Of a DNA stretch of 57,050 nucleotides, positions 27,412 through 37,810 are shown in pieces. The notes beneath the pieces were generated by a model, which was not told the DNA's origin, searched no databases, and worked only from the letters and a program-made list of their open reading frames with translations. Source of the stretch: Nemertoderma westbladi (Eukaryota > Xenacoelomorpha > Nemertodermatida > Nemertodermatidae); the NCBI GenBank assembly GCA_032718475.1, contig JAUCBJ010003463.1, positions 1 through 57,050 on the forward strand, written 5' to 3'. The position numbers and the translations under genes were made by a program. The stretch's first letter is position 1. Every line of letters begins with the position of its first letter.

Positions 27412-29204
27412 TTATATACTTTTTGGGTATTATAGCAATATAATGTAGATGTAGAATAAAAAAATTAATCGAATTAACGCGTATTGGTTTTGGGTTACAC
27501 ACCACACCACCCCCCCCCCCCCCCCCCACAACCCCTTCCCCACCCCACCTGCCTAAATACAGTATTTAGTCTATTTGCCCACGCCAAAGTTGTGTGGTGT
27601 GAAAATTTGAGGGGGTTGCAAAGCTGTCCAATCGTTCTGTAGTGGTTTGGTTGAAGGCCAAACATGTGGTGAAATTGCTGTATTATTATAATAATATTGG
27701 TATAGTGTCAACCTTTTTTTCTTATCTACTAGAGGATATAGATATCGTATAATAACAATATTTTATATATTTTGCCGATTCATTAGCTTTAATCAATTAA
27801 AAATCGCATTAAGTACCTTTTGCCAAATTCAAAAGAATATAATTATATAAATAATATTTATTAATATTACAAAACAAAAGTACAAATATATATTTACAGA
27901 ATAAGGGAGGGTTGAATGCTATATTTACACAGTGAAGACCTCTTAAATAACATTAATGACGTGCAACGATTAGAAAAAAAAACTATATATAACATTGTAC
28001 GAAAAGTAGCGGAATTATCATTGAGCCGTGCGAGCGTAGCGAGGAATGTTTACATAATATATGGGAAAAGGGTTATTAATAAATACTCAATAGCGCCCTT
28101 TTCGTACAATGGAGTATGTTAATTCGTTACATTATGTCAACTTATCGGCGTTTTATTAGTTTTAATATTGTAATGTTTAGGCCTATAAATATTAATATCA
28201 ATTGAATAATTAATTGCAGATGGAGTTACTACAACAACTGCACTGTAAATAATCTTACACATAGCATACAATGGCTATCAACCACTTTATTAAAGAATAT
28301 TGCCAGAAACATTACATTTTTTTCACTCAATATAACGTTAAAAGGTTTTTATTCAGCGTTTATGACCCTTGTATATTTGTGGAAACTTCCCTCGCTGCGC
28401 TCGTTCGGTATATAAATACACTCGGGTCACAACGGTGGGAAGTGCTAATATTTACTTTATACAATGGTATAAATAGTTAGTTAATTATATTACTTTGAAT
28501 ACTTTGCAGTGTTCCGACCTTTATAAAGTCGTAACGCTGCAAAGTAGTACTTTATTTCTTTAGCGTTACGAGGCTTATAAGACGGCGGCTGATAAGTTGG
28601 CACAATGTAATAAAATAATTAAATTGTTGTTCCAACAAATTAAGTAGATTATATTAAATACATATCAATCAAAATAACAGATATTTACACCATTTAGTAC
28701 TCAACGTAAATGTGCACAGTGCACAAAATTTCATTTTCAGATTTAAAAAACACGTAGGGGCCTTCGCGCAGCACGAATTAAGAAATTTTAGCGTTACGGG
28801 TAACCACTATTTCAATAGCTGCCAAATCTATCCCTTGCGGAAGTCTGGAGAACAGCTAAGCTCGTCGCTCGCCCCACAGTTTGTTTTAATAATTCTTTTT
28901 ATTAAAAAATATAATAAATAAATATGAATAATGAAAATGAAACTAATTTTATATTTATATATATCAATTGGATAAATAAAGATTTAACAAAATATAAATT
29001 GGTAACGAAATAGGATAATAAAACGGATCGTTATTGACAAGAAACAGTTTGTACACAAATTATATTGTTGGTTTATTTTTACAACTAGAAATAAAGTTAG
29101 AAAGATAACCAATTACGACTGGATCGTATTAGCCGATCAAACAATCTATTAATTAATTATTAGCAAATAGTTAAATTTAAAAACAATTGTAATTGACAAT
29201 CATT
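27412..29204. other. Intergenic AT-rich sequence
   Basis: A C-rich tract is near 27512. Short GC-rich words of the type GAGCGxAGCGAGG / CCTCGCTGCGCTC recur at about 28030, 28395 and 28855 in both orientations. The small ORFs here (27916, 28271, 28712) are not recognisable. A TTTATT at 29072-29077 gives AATAAA on the minus strand, a likely polyA signal of DYNC2I1. Confidence 0.5.
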
Positions 29205-32200
29205 TCACAAACATTCGATGTAACTGGCGAACTGCTGAATCTCTTCGGGTTTAGTTTTCCGTAACTCTCGTTTCAGTTGGTGAATTTCAACAGCGCCGTT
29301 AGCGAAACAACAAATCATAACGGCTTTACGGCCCTGAATGCCGAGACCGCTGGCCGCGTAATCGGAAGTCAACGAGAAGTCAACCAGGGCGAACTCGCTG
29401 AAGTGTTGGGCGTAGAGCGGCCCGGAGTCGGAGCGGAGGAGGTCCCACACGTGGAGTCTGGACGCTGAATCGAGAACGTAGAACACGGAAGGCCGACTAG
29501 GAGACCATCCGAGTTTACAGACTGGGAGTCTATCGGTGGATAGAAGCCACGACGCTAGAGGGAGCTGCTCCGACTTATTGTACAGACGGATGTGGCCGTC
29601 CCGCCCCGCGACGAGAAACACCTCGAAACGGGGGTGGAAGCTGACCGCGGAGATGGGAGTGGGATCGGGGGAGCGGGGATGATGGGAGCGGGGGAACACG
29701 GTAGAGGCGTAGCGAGTCGCGTGGAGCACAGAACCGGTGTCCGTGGCCACGTAGACATGGTTGGGGTCCTGTCTGCAGTAGTCGAGAGCGACCGCGGTCA
29801 CGGGACCATGGCCCAGAAGGACCTCGGAGCTGCGGACCAGTTTAACCCGCCCCCCGGGGATCAACCCAGGCTCCGACTCTAAACCCGCGGGATTCGACTT
29901 CGCGAATTCGATACAAACCCAAAAAAACAATCGACAGCCCTCATCCAAACTCGCTAATTGGAAAGAACTAAAGTCCAGGTTGTTATTGGCCCCGGATATA
30001 TGAGAGGATTGGAACACAGGCTGCACGGCGACCAAACGGGTCGTGTGTTTCTCATCCGGGAGTAAATATTCGGTTGAGTAAGTAGGACCGCGGAAAACCC
30101 AATCGGAACCGTCCATCGAGAGTCTCGAGTGGGCGGTCGGACCTTCACGGAGGTCCCATAACAGCAACGAGCCGTCTACGGTTCCCGCGAACACGAGGGT
30201 AGAGCCAATAGGGGAGAAACTGCAGGTTGTGACTTCGGATTGGGCGATGAGGATCCGATGGGGTTGGGAGGGCAAGTTAACGTTCCAGACTAATATCAAT
30301 CCGTTATCAGCCAATCTAGAACGAGATTTTTCAACACAGGAATATCCGACCGCTATAAACTGGTTCTGAGAGATGCAGGAAGCCACGCAGGTTATCTTTC
30401 TATCCGAGAGGAAAGACAAGCCGGTATCAACCGCGAAGAAACCCTCGCTGAACTCCACATGGGTGCGACTGCGTTTCTTTTCCAGGGAGCCGCTGCTACT
30501 GGAAACCTCTTCCAATATCGCTATTACAACCTGAGAGACTTTATTAATAAAGTTGGTTAAGCGACGTGGGTCTATGTAGGAACGCTGGGTGGAGCCTGCG
30601 AGTTCGGTAAACTCGTCGCTCTCGGTCCAGCTGGCCATCCCGTCGTCCGCCGGATGCTGGGTCCACGAGTCCCGACTGTCCGTCTCCTCGGTCTGACATT
30701 CCCGTCCGATGTCGGATTCGCCCGTCTGCACCGAGACCTGACTCGTGTTCATCCGCCCGAAACTCCGTATGTACATGTCATACTCGCTAAGTGGTGCCAT
30801 CTCGAACCATTCGAGGGTCACGTGATCGAACTCGACGAGTTTGTGAAGTTCCACATGACGACTCTTGACAAACCGTTCCGCAGCTCGTTGCTTAACAGCG
30901 AGGAAGTTTATACCCTTATATTGCGATGTGCGACTGGCCGACTTATCAACACCTTCCACTCCATCAATTGACTTCTCTGTAACAGAAGCATCAGAAGTTT
31001 TACTCGCCAGTTTTAGATTCTCAGTGTACATCGCCATGATAACCGTATCAATTTCTGGATCACCAGTGAGCTGCGGAAGAGATTTCTCAACAACTTTATC
31101 ATTGTCATCACTCTCCTCATCAAAGTCGTCATCATTATAAGCCTCGAAGTCACTTTCACCGTAATCATACTCATCTGTTTCGCTATTATCCTGTATGTTT
31201 GATTGTTTGTGATTGTAATTGGGTATCCCCTGCGCTGAGCCAATAACATCATCTTCTATAATTTCAACAAAGGGTCTGATTCCCACTCGGATCCCTATTG
31301 GTTCATTCGTTTCCAATCTCTCATTTCCCCCCAGTCGCTCTGTGTCTGAGCTCTCGTGTAATTCCTTCTCTTTGCGAGATTTACCACTGCTTCTGTTACT
31401 GCGATTACTAGCCCTATCCTGTCCATCATAATCAATGTCCAAATATTTCTTATCATCTTCTCTGTCTCCATGTTTTCTCCCACTTCCCGTTTCTCTATGT
31501 TTTCCACCAATATCCCTACCCCCATGCTTTTTTACACTTTCATTTTCCTTGGGTTTTCCACCACTTTCCCTGTCTATATGTTTTCCGTCACTCTTCCTAT
31601 CTCTATGCGTTTCCCCACTAGCGCTGTCTCCATGCTTTTTTTCACTTTCTCTTTCCTTGGGTTTTCCACCACTTTCCCTATCTCTATGATGTTTTCCGTC
31701 ACTCTTCCTATCTCTATACTTTTCCCCACTATCCCTGTCTCCATGTTTTTTTTCACTTTCCCTTTCCTTGGGTTTTCCGCCACTTTCCCTATCTCTATGT
31801 TTTTCCTCACTTTCCCTATCTCTATGTTTTCCACCACTTTCCCTATCTCCATGTTTTCCCTCACTATTCCTATCTCTATGCTTTTCCCCACTAGGCCTAT
31901 CCCTGTCTCCATGCTTTTTTTCACTTTCCCTTTGCTTCGTCTCACTTTTCCTATTCGCACCTTCCTGCCTCCGGCTGCTTTCTATGTCCCTTGTATCAAT
32001 ACCGCCATTTAGGCTCGGTGATTTATTCCTTCGATGGGTTGATGTAACTCCGTTATCAACTTGAAGCCTGGTTTTACCATCCTGCCCCTTAGGAGTAGTT
32101 TTCTTCGGCACCTCTGCATCGGATACTTTCCTGGTCGATTCGCCCTTCAGTCTATCCATCTTTCGGTCTTTTCCGTCAGCAGTAGATCGATCTGCATTGT

Positions 32201-32270
32201 CTCGCGGTTGCTTAGAGCGATGTTTGCCTTCCGATGGCGGTCTGACAACTCTTCTCTGCCCTGAACTCAT
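29205..32270 (-). CDS. DYNC2I1: DYNC2I1 / WDR60, intermediate chain of cytoplasmic dynein-2, single exon
   Basis: 1021 residues (human about 1066). It is part of the dynein-2 motor that drives retrograde intraflagellar transport in cilia. The N-terminal third is a charged disordered region with KHxDRESGGK repeats, then an acidic tract (EYDYGESDFEAYNDDDFDEE). A conserved WDR60 block follows (AAERFVKSRHVELHKLVEFD, LSEYDMYIRSFGRMNTSQV, ECQTEETDSRDSWTQHP), then a C-terminal WD40 propeller (about 610-1000) with LLLWDLREG, HIRLYNKSE and LHVWDLL blades. An in-frame TAA sits 15 bases before the ATG, supporting the start. The gene is intronless and uninterrupted. Plus-strand ORFs opposite the N-terminal repeats are shadows. 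Confidence 0.94.
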   Translation of the reverse strand: MSSGQRRVVRPPSEGKHRSKQPRDNADRSTADGKDRKMDRLKGESTRKVSDAEVPKKTTPKGQDGKTRLQVDNGVTSTHRRNKSPSLNGGIDTRDIESSRRQEGANRKSETKQRESEKKHGDRDRPSGEKHRDRNSEGKHGDRESGGKHRDRESEEKHRDRESGGKPKERESEKKHGDRDSGEKYRDRKSDGKHHRDRESGGKPKERESEKKHGDSASGETHRDRKSDGKHIDRESGGKPKENESVKKHGGRDIGGKHRETGSGRKHGDREDDKKYLDIDYDGQDRASNRSNRSSGKSRKEKELHESSDTERLGGNERLETNEPIGIRVGIRPFVEIIEDDVIGSAQGIPNYNHKQSNIQDNSETDEYDYGESDFEAYNDDDFDEESDDNDKVVEKSLPQLTGDPEIDTVIMAMYTENLKLASKTSDASVTEKSIDGVEGVDKSASRTSQYKGINFLAVKQRAAERFVKSRHVELHKLVEFDHVTLEWFEMAPLSEYDMYIRSFGRMNTSQVSVQTGESDIGRECQTEETDSRDSWTQHPADDGMASWTESDEFTELAGSTQRSYIDPRRLTNFINKVSQVVIAILEEVSSSSGSLEKKRSRTHVEFSEGFFAVDTGLSFLSDRKITCVASCISQNQFIAVGYSCVEKSRSRLADNGLILVWNVNLPSQPHRILIAQSEVTTCSFSPIGSTLVFAGTVDGSLLLWDLREGPTAHSRLSMDGSDWVFRGPTYSTEYLLPDEKHTTRLVAVQPVFQSSHISGANNNLDFSSFQLASLDEGCRLFFWVCIEFAKSNPAGLESEPGLIPGGRVKLVRSSEVLLGHGPVTAVALDYCRQDPNHVYVATDTGSVLHATRYASTVFPRSHHPRSPDPTPISAVSFHPRFEVFLVAGRDGHIRLYNKSEQLPLASWLLSTDRLPVCKLGWSPSRPSVFYVLDSASRLHVWDLLRSDSGPLYAQHFSEFALVDFSLTSDYAASGLGIQGRKAVMICCFANGAVEIHQLKRELRKTKPEEIQQFASYIECL
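31440..31930 (-). repeat. Coding minisatellite in DYNC2I1
   Basis: About a dozen imperfect 30-40 bp units encode (K/R)xxDRESG/E(G/E)KHx; on the plus strand they read CACTTTCCCTATCTCTATG, TTTTCCxCC. The repeat stays in frame, extending the basic tail region. Confidence 0.8.
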
Positions 32271-33344
32271 GTTTGCATCTAATTAAGAAGTACCGGACCG
32301 GTAGGCCTATTCGTATTACAGTATTATATTATATAAATATACTAGGCCTATTTAAGTACCGGTAGGCGGTAGGCCTATTGCTGTATTGAGTTAACTAGAC
32401 CTACAGAACTATCGGATCGGTAGGCCTACTGCAGTACTGCAGCAAGATATCAAAGTATGGCAAACCTGCCACTGGACCTGTACTTCAATCACATATTTCT
32501 GAGTCTCAATTAGGGCTCAACAGAAGCTTTGGCTTCGGTTCGGTTCGGGTTGGGCTGAAGTTTGAGCTCGGAATGTCCTTAATAAGTCCAGTCTGTTCTT
32601 CATAGAACAGTAAAACTTGACTGCTTGTTCTGGCTCTGAGACATTGGTTGGACTGTAGTAACACGTTCGTGGGGACTTCGCGCAGCACGTAGTCGGCAAG
32701 CCTTGGCATACGGTTCATATAGAGCAAATGGGGCATGTCTAGTTTGGACCCCATATCCCATGATATAAATGTATTCATTCGTTACATACAATCATATGTT
32801 AATCCGCTCAGCCGCTAGGTGGTGTCAAATTGTTATTCTGCAATTTCGTACTTACCAGTGCAGCACTGTACAGCAGTACCGTACCGGTAGGCCTATGTCA
32901 TTACTTCTGAGTCTCTAGCGGATCCCCAATTAAATGTCTTACCTTTTCAATTTCGTAAAAGATAGACTTCATGATTCTCTACAGGCCACCAAAATTTCAG
33001 CTCAGGAAAATGAGGCCTTCCCGAGAAATTTAACATTTTCTAAAAACCACATAATCTGTCGTAGCTGACGTCAGATTGCATGATTTTTCACCAAACTTTA
33101 CAAACTTTCTAAACTTTCTCTCTACTACTTACCTACTAAGTTTGGTTCAATTCCGAACCAGCGATGCCGAGAAATTCGCGTTCAAACATTTACCAGACAG
33201 ACGGACAGACAGACAGACAGACGGACATGCCCCATTTGCCCTATATGAACCGTATGCCAAGGCTCGCCGACTACGTGTCTCGCCCCACATATAACTGTTG
33301 TCTTGGGATTCCCATCAAAAATGTTGCGATCATAACCCTGGAAT
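32271..33344. other. Upstream region of DYNC2I1 with an inverted pair of a dispersed repeat
   Basis: Near 32285-32450 and 32870-32900 the words TAGGCCTA and ACCGGTA are strongly over-represented. A roughly 60-bp sequence containing ATGCCCCATTTG...TGAACCGTATGCCAAGGC occurs inverted at 32648-32745 and direct at 33196-33290, the second preceded by (GACA)n from about 33197. The small ORFs over these copies (for example GHAPFALYEPYAK) are repeat translations. Confidence 0.5.
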
Positions 33345-34415
33345 TTATAGATTCCAGATAAAATTGGAAACAACGAATCAGGATCTAGAATTGTTGTTTA
33401 TTATGATAGGAGGGAGATTTGATTTATATTTTTAAAACCTAATATGCGAATTTGTCTAAGGGTTTTAATACTTTTTGAGTAATAATTGTAAAAAAATGTA
33501 ACACATTTTTTTTGAATCAACCTATATACCTATACATAGTTTCCTACCTAATATATGACATAAATCCATTATTTTCAAACACAATGACTGTATTTTTTTA
33601 TTTCAAATTGTAAGATTACATTATGTCAAAACCCATTTTAGAATCAAAAATGCCGTTTTACAGGAAAAGTCACTTTTGTCATTTAGGTTGTTTGAAAATA
33701 AAAGGGACGAATGAATGGACTTCTAGAATATAATTTATACCAGGGACTGGAAACTGTTTATTCGGAAATACCAGTTGAGGCCTACTTTCTGATTTTTGCT
33801 AGCAGTTATTAATTTTAGGAATCATTATATCTAAACCGCTACTGTATGAGTTTTTCTGAACTGATTTTAATAAGTTATGTTGCATTAGATGCGCAGATTT
33901 CTCAGCTTTACTTATGTAGGCCTATGTATATAAAATAATCCTTATATTTTGTCCCTTTCATTTAGAAACCACCTATATGCCATTTTTGCCGAAATGGAGA
34001 ATTCTGCATTTCTTTATGTTATAATGTATTCTGAATCCGATTACCTCACTTAGAAGGCCATACTCCCACGTATAACTGAGATATTTAACGTTTCAAAACC
34101 ACCTATATGCCAGTTTTGTATAGACCACATGATAAATATATATATTTTTAAAACAACCTATATAATACATTTTACTATTATAAATAAGGTAAGGCCAGTA
34201 AACGTTGATATAAAATAGGAAACAACGAGTCAGGATGCAGAATTGTTGTTTATTATGATAGGGGGAGATTTTATGTTTGCGTACTGTCTGTTGTTATACA
34301 TTGTGTGTGTAGTTGACCTCAAGATTTGTTTTAATTGTGAAGTCGTAATGTCAGAATGGGTGATAAGAAAAAGAGCAGCTCTAACTTTCCTCTCATTTTA
34401 GAACAATTGTTTACA

Positions 34416-34871
34416 TCAAAGGTAATAATTACTGCCATTCATTTGTCTGTAACGTACAGAGCGGAGCTCTAGGGGATCTTGCAACATCTTACATGTAAGA
34501 ACATAATTAAACTTTACTTCATCCACACAGTACCTTACTAGATTGACTAAAGCATTCGTGGTATGAATAAGGGCATCGAAAGTTTCATTTGTAAGGGCGC
34601 TATTTGATTTTCTCACTATTTCGCTAGAGGTCCTCCATGTCGTGTTGCCCAGATAATTAAATCGATCAGCGGTAGTCGAATAATATATTGGATATTTGGA
34701 GGGATCGCGTTTCCGGGAACCTGCTATTGTTGTATCAACATTCACTATATTCCAATACTTCACAATGAATGCTACGAAATCTGCAGTAACCTTGAAGTCA
34801 TAGTCATACCCCGATTTACTGCACCACTCTAATGGCCCGTGGCTACATTTTGTACTTATAGTTCTGCCCAT
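34416..34871 (-). pseudogene. Transposase-like C-terminal remnant
   Basis: 151 residues. The C-terminus QDPLELRSVRYRQMNGSNYY resembles the DPLE..F..YRQM.GGN segment near the end of P-element/THAP9-like transposases, and the preceding helix-rich part (FDALIHTTNALVNLVRY) fits that region. The N-terminal dozen residues are encoded by the terminal unit of the adjacent tandem array. There are no catalytic residues or DNA-binding domain in this piece. It is most likely a broken fragment of the transposase that mobilised the surrounding inverted-repeat element; the family assignment is by motif resemblance only. Confidence 0.45.
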
Positions 34872-35400
34872 GGCTACATTAAGTTAATATAGTTCTGTCC
34901 ATGGCTACATTTCGTTCTTAAATTCCGCCCGTGGTTATATTTTATTCTTATCTGCTTATCGTTCTGCATGTGGCTATATTTTATTCTTATAGTTCCACCC
35001 GTGGCTACATTTTGTTCTTATAGTTCCGCCTGTAGCTACATTTTGTTCTTAAGTTCCGCTCATGGCTACATTTTGTTCTTTAGTTCCGCCCGTGGTTATA
35101 TTTTGTTCTTTAGTTCCGCCCGTGGTTATATTTTATTTTTATAGTTCCGCCCGTGGCTACATTTTGTTCTTAAGTTCCGCCCGTGGTTATATTTTGTTCT
35201 TTAGTTCCGCCCGTGGTTATATTTTATTTTTATAGTTCCGCCCGTGGCTACATTTTGTTCTTAAGTTCCGCCCGTGGTTATATTTTGTTCTTTAGTTCCG
35301 CCCGTGGTTATATTTTATTTTTATAGTTCCGCCCGTGGCTACATTTTGTTTTTTAAGTTCCGCCCGTGGTTATATTTTATTCTTTATTCTTTTATAATTT
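34829..35400. repeat. 30-31 bp tandem repeat next to the transposase remnant
   Basis: About 18 copies of CCCGTGGTTATATTTT-type units with GTTCTTTAGTTCCG spacers. Three units form a trimer of about 91 bp repeated three times between about 35070 and 35340. The array's first unit is continuous with the start of the minus-strand ORF. Confidence 0.9.
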
Positions 35401-36852
35401 TATTAGGCATTTGTCTACCTTAAGAGAGTCATTTAAATCCACAAAAAGTGAAAACACTAGCTAGTATAAAGGTACAGTTAAAAATCCAAAAATGTAACCA
35501 CTGGTGGAACTGACCCCTTTTTTGTCTACTAATTTACTTCAGCAATACATGTCCTGTTGTCAATAATACTCATCAATTTTATATGGAATGTATAATTATA
35601 TAAATGAAACATATTAATTTATTTAAGCAAACGTCTTACTATTTACGAAAAGATTAAAATTAATTATGACCTATATAATAATCACTAAAAATGTGTATAT
35701 CATGTTCACAATATATTACTATTGGCAGTAATTAACAAGTAGGCCTTAACTGGTATTTTTATTTTGCCTGTAGCTACCCAGTTTCCAGTCCTGGTATAAA
35801 TAATATTCTAGAAGTCCATGATTAGTCCTACTAAGCGTTATCCTTTAAACCGCACCGATTCACCCCTCCTCACCCTTCACCCTTCCTGATCTCCCCTACT
35901 GCAGGACCACTACAGTTTATGATTAACTTATTTATTTATATCGCAATTATTTCCTCTTCTTCATGCCTTTTCCCATTACTCTGCCTGCACCTGTTCCAAT
36001 AAACAACTAGGCCCCTATAGATTGAATAATGAATAATTCTATTTATTTTTAAAGCGGCAGCTCTGTAATTTGTTTATATATCTGCCTAACTCTGCTGTTG
36101 TCCTATAGTCGACTAAATCTAGAATAAAACCCAAAAGTAATTCGCAGTCAATCCGAACAATATTTTTCGATTCTTAATAACATTGTTAATGTCCCAAAAA
36201 GTCTATAAAAATTTATTTTGCGGATCTTATATTTCGTCCCTTTCATTTTCAAACAACCTAAATGACAAAATTGACTTTTCCTGGAAAACGGCATTTCCGA
36301 TTCTAATTTTGTTTGAGAGTACTGTAATATTCCAGGATTTTTGTCTTATTTACTTTTATATCCATTAAATGTAACGATTTTAAACAAAAACAGTTATGGT
36401 ATTTGAATTATGTAACATATTAGGTAGGAAACTATGTATAGGAATATAGGTTGTTTAAAAAAAAATATTACATTTTTTATAATTATTACTCAAAAAGCAT
36501 TAAAAGCCTTAAGACAAATTCGATTATTAAGTTTTAAAAATATAAATCAAATCACCCTCTATCATAATAAACAACAATTAATTCTAGCTCCTGATTCGTT
36601 GTTTCCAATTTTATATCAACGTTTCCCGGGCTTACTCTATTTATAATAGTAATATAGGTTGTTTTAAAAAAAAATTTCTTTATAATGCGGTCTATGCAAA
36701 ACTGGCATATAGGTGGTTTTAAAACGATAAATATCTCAGTTATAAGTGGGAGCAAGCATGGCCTTTTAAGTGTGTTAATCGGATTCAGAATACATTTTAA
36801 CTTAAATACAGAATAATTTAATTAATTTCAAAATAATGCTGCTATTCCAATT

Positions 36853-36960
36853 AGGTAGCCCTGGTTTGATCCCTAGATGGGGCAGCACTGTTTGGGCAGA
36901 ATGCTTTAAATGCTGCAGCCTATAGCCCAACCCTTATTCGCATAATTAAAATGGGCTTAC
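36853..36960 (+). mobile_element. SINE fragment, same family as 50.87 kb
   Basis: GGTTTGATCCCTAGATGGGG and GTGCTTTAAATGCTGCAGCC-like sequence (here AATGCTTTAAATGCTGCAGCC) match the box B region and following body of the SINE at 50866-51123. It is truncated at both ends. Confidence 0.75.
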
Positions 36961-37195
36961 TGTATTGATTTTAGGTTTAATTGACTGATTTGCTTTTAGT
37001 TTATCAACGCCAAAATTTTTCGATATATGTATTGTACTAGCACAAGTGGTGATTTAATTGCTTGTATAATTAGACAAATTTCCGTTGCTCTAAAATCTAA
37101 ATATGATGGCCTGTAACAAACTGCTATGGAAAAATTCATGAAAATGGGAAATGATCCGAATCCGAATAATATATTTTTATAGACTTTTTGAGACA

Positions 37196-37757
37196 GGGGG
37201 GGGGGGGGGGGGGGGGGGCGGTAACTGGAAGCAAAACCAATCTTGGCAAATTAATATTACAGCTTTATTTTTGAGAGTAATCTACGGTGGCTGAATTGTG
37301 CCATTTAATACTTTTTTTTATTTTTTTTTTGAAGCGACTTTTTGGTCGACCAAAAAGTACTTTTTGGTCGACCAATAAGTCGACTTTTTTGTCGACCAAA
37401 AAGTACTTTTTGGTCGACCAATAAGTCGACTTTTTGGTCGACCAATAAGTACTTTTTGGTCGACCAATAAGTAGTTTTTGGTCGACCAATAAGTCGACTT
37501 TTTGGTCGACCAATAAGTCGACTTTTTGGTCGACCAAAAAGTACTTTTTGGTCGACCAAAAAGTCGACTTATTGGTCGACCAAAAAGTACTTATTGGTCG
37601 TCCAAAATGTACTTTTTGGTCGACCAAAAAGTCCCTTAAAAAAATAAATAAAAAAAAGTATTAAGTGGCACAATTCAGCCACCGTAGTAATCAGTTGTTA
37701 ATTGCGTCGAATTTCTCCTAGAGAGGGATGAATTTTTATTGCGTCCAGTTCCCCCCT
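37196..37757. mobile_element. Poly-G/poly-C-ended element, interrupted copy
   Basis: The left end is a run of about 22 G then GGTAACTGGA; the right end is TGCGTCCAGTTCCCCCC. The interior GAGAGGGATGAATTTTTATTG matches the intact copy at 48177-48437 in reverse. It is split by the foldback element at 37283-37686. Confidence 0.65.
37283..37686. mobile_element. 404-bp foldback element with GGTCGACC palindrome array
   Basis: Terminal inverted repeats TACGGTGGCTGAATTGTGCC / GGCACAATTCAGCCACCGTA continue into T-rich/A-rich arms. They are flanked by direct repeats GTAATC (37277-37282 and 37687-37692; AGTAATC if one base is taken from the terminus). The middle holds about 12 copies of a roughly 21-bp palindromic unit, ACTTTTTGGTCGACCAAAAAGT or a shortened variant. 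The VDQKV-type minus-strand ORFs come from this repeat. Confidence 0.85.
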
Positions 37758-37810
37758 ATCTGGAGTTTTTATAGATTAATTTTGGGTTACACCCCCTTTT
37801 TCGCTAGACT

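Larger units (their letters stand above)
33345..36815. mobile_element. Long inverted-repeat element enclosing a transposase remnant
   Basis: Several blocks on the left recur inverted on the right. GGAAACAACGAATCAGGA with GTTGTTTATTATGATAG is found at 33366, 34222 and inverted at about 36570-36610. The ACCACCTATATGCCAGTTTT block at about 34090 is inverted at 36690-36720. GACTTCTAGAATAT...TTTATACCAG at 33718 is inverted at about 35790-35815. CTTTTCCTG...TTTAGGTTGTTTGAAA at 33660 is inverted near 36240-36290. The left side has two successive copies of one block, so the element is rearranged or nested. Between the arms are the ORF at 34416-34871 and a tandem array. Confidence 0.65.

Noticed and set aside
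26322-28921. Several 60-85 residue ORFs between ZSWIM2 and DYNC2I1
   Set aside because: They have no domains, some start at non-ATG codons, and they lie in AT-rich repeat debris; length is within chance expectation.
31435-32064. Plus-strand ORFs rich in Ser/Phe/Leu opposite DYNC2I1
   Set aside because: They are antisense shadows of the coding minisatellite in the DYNC2I1 N-terminus.
33164-33361. ORF containing the phrase RMPRLADY
   Set aside because: The underlying DNA is a dispersed repeat present inverted at 32.65 kb and preceded by a (GACA)n tract.
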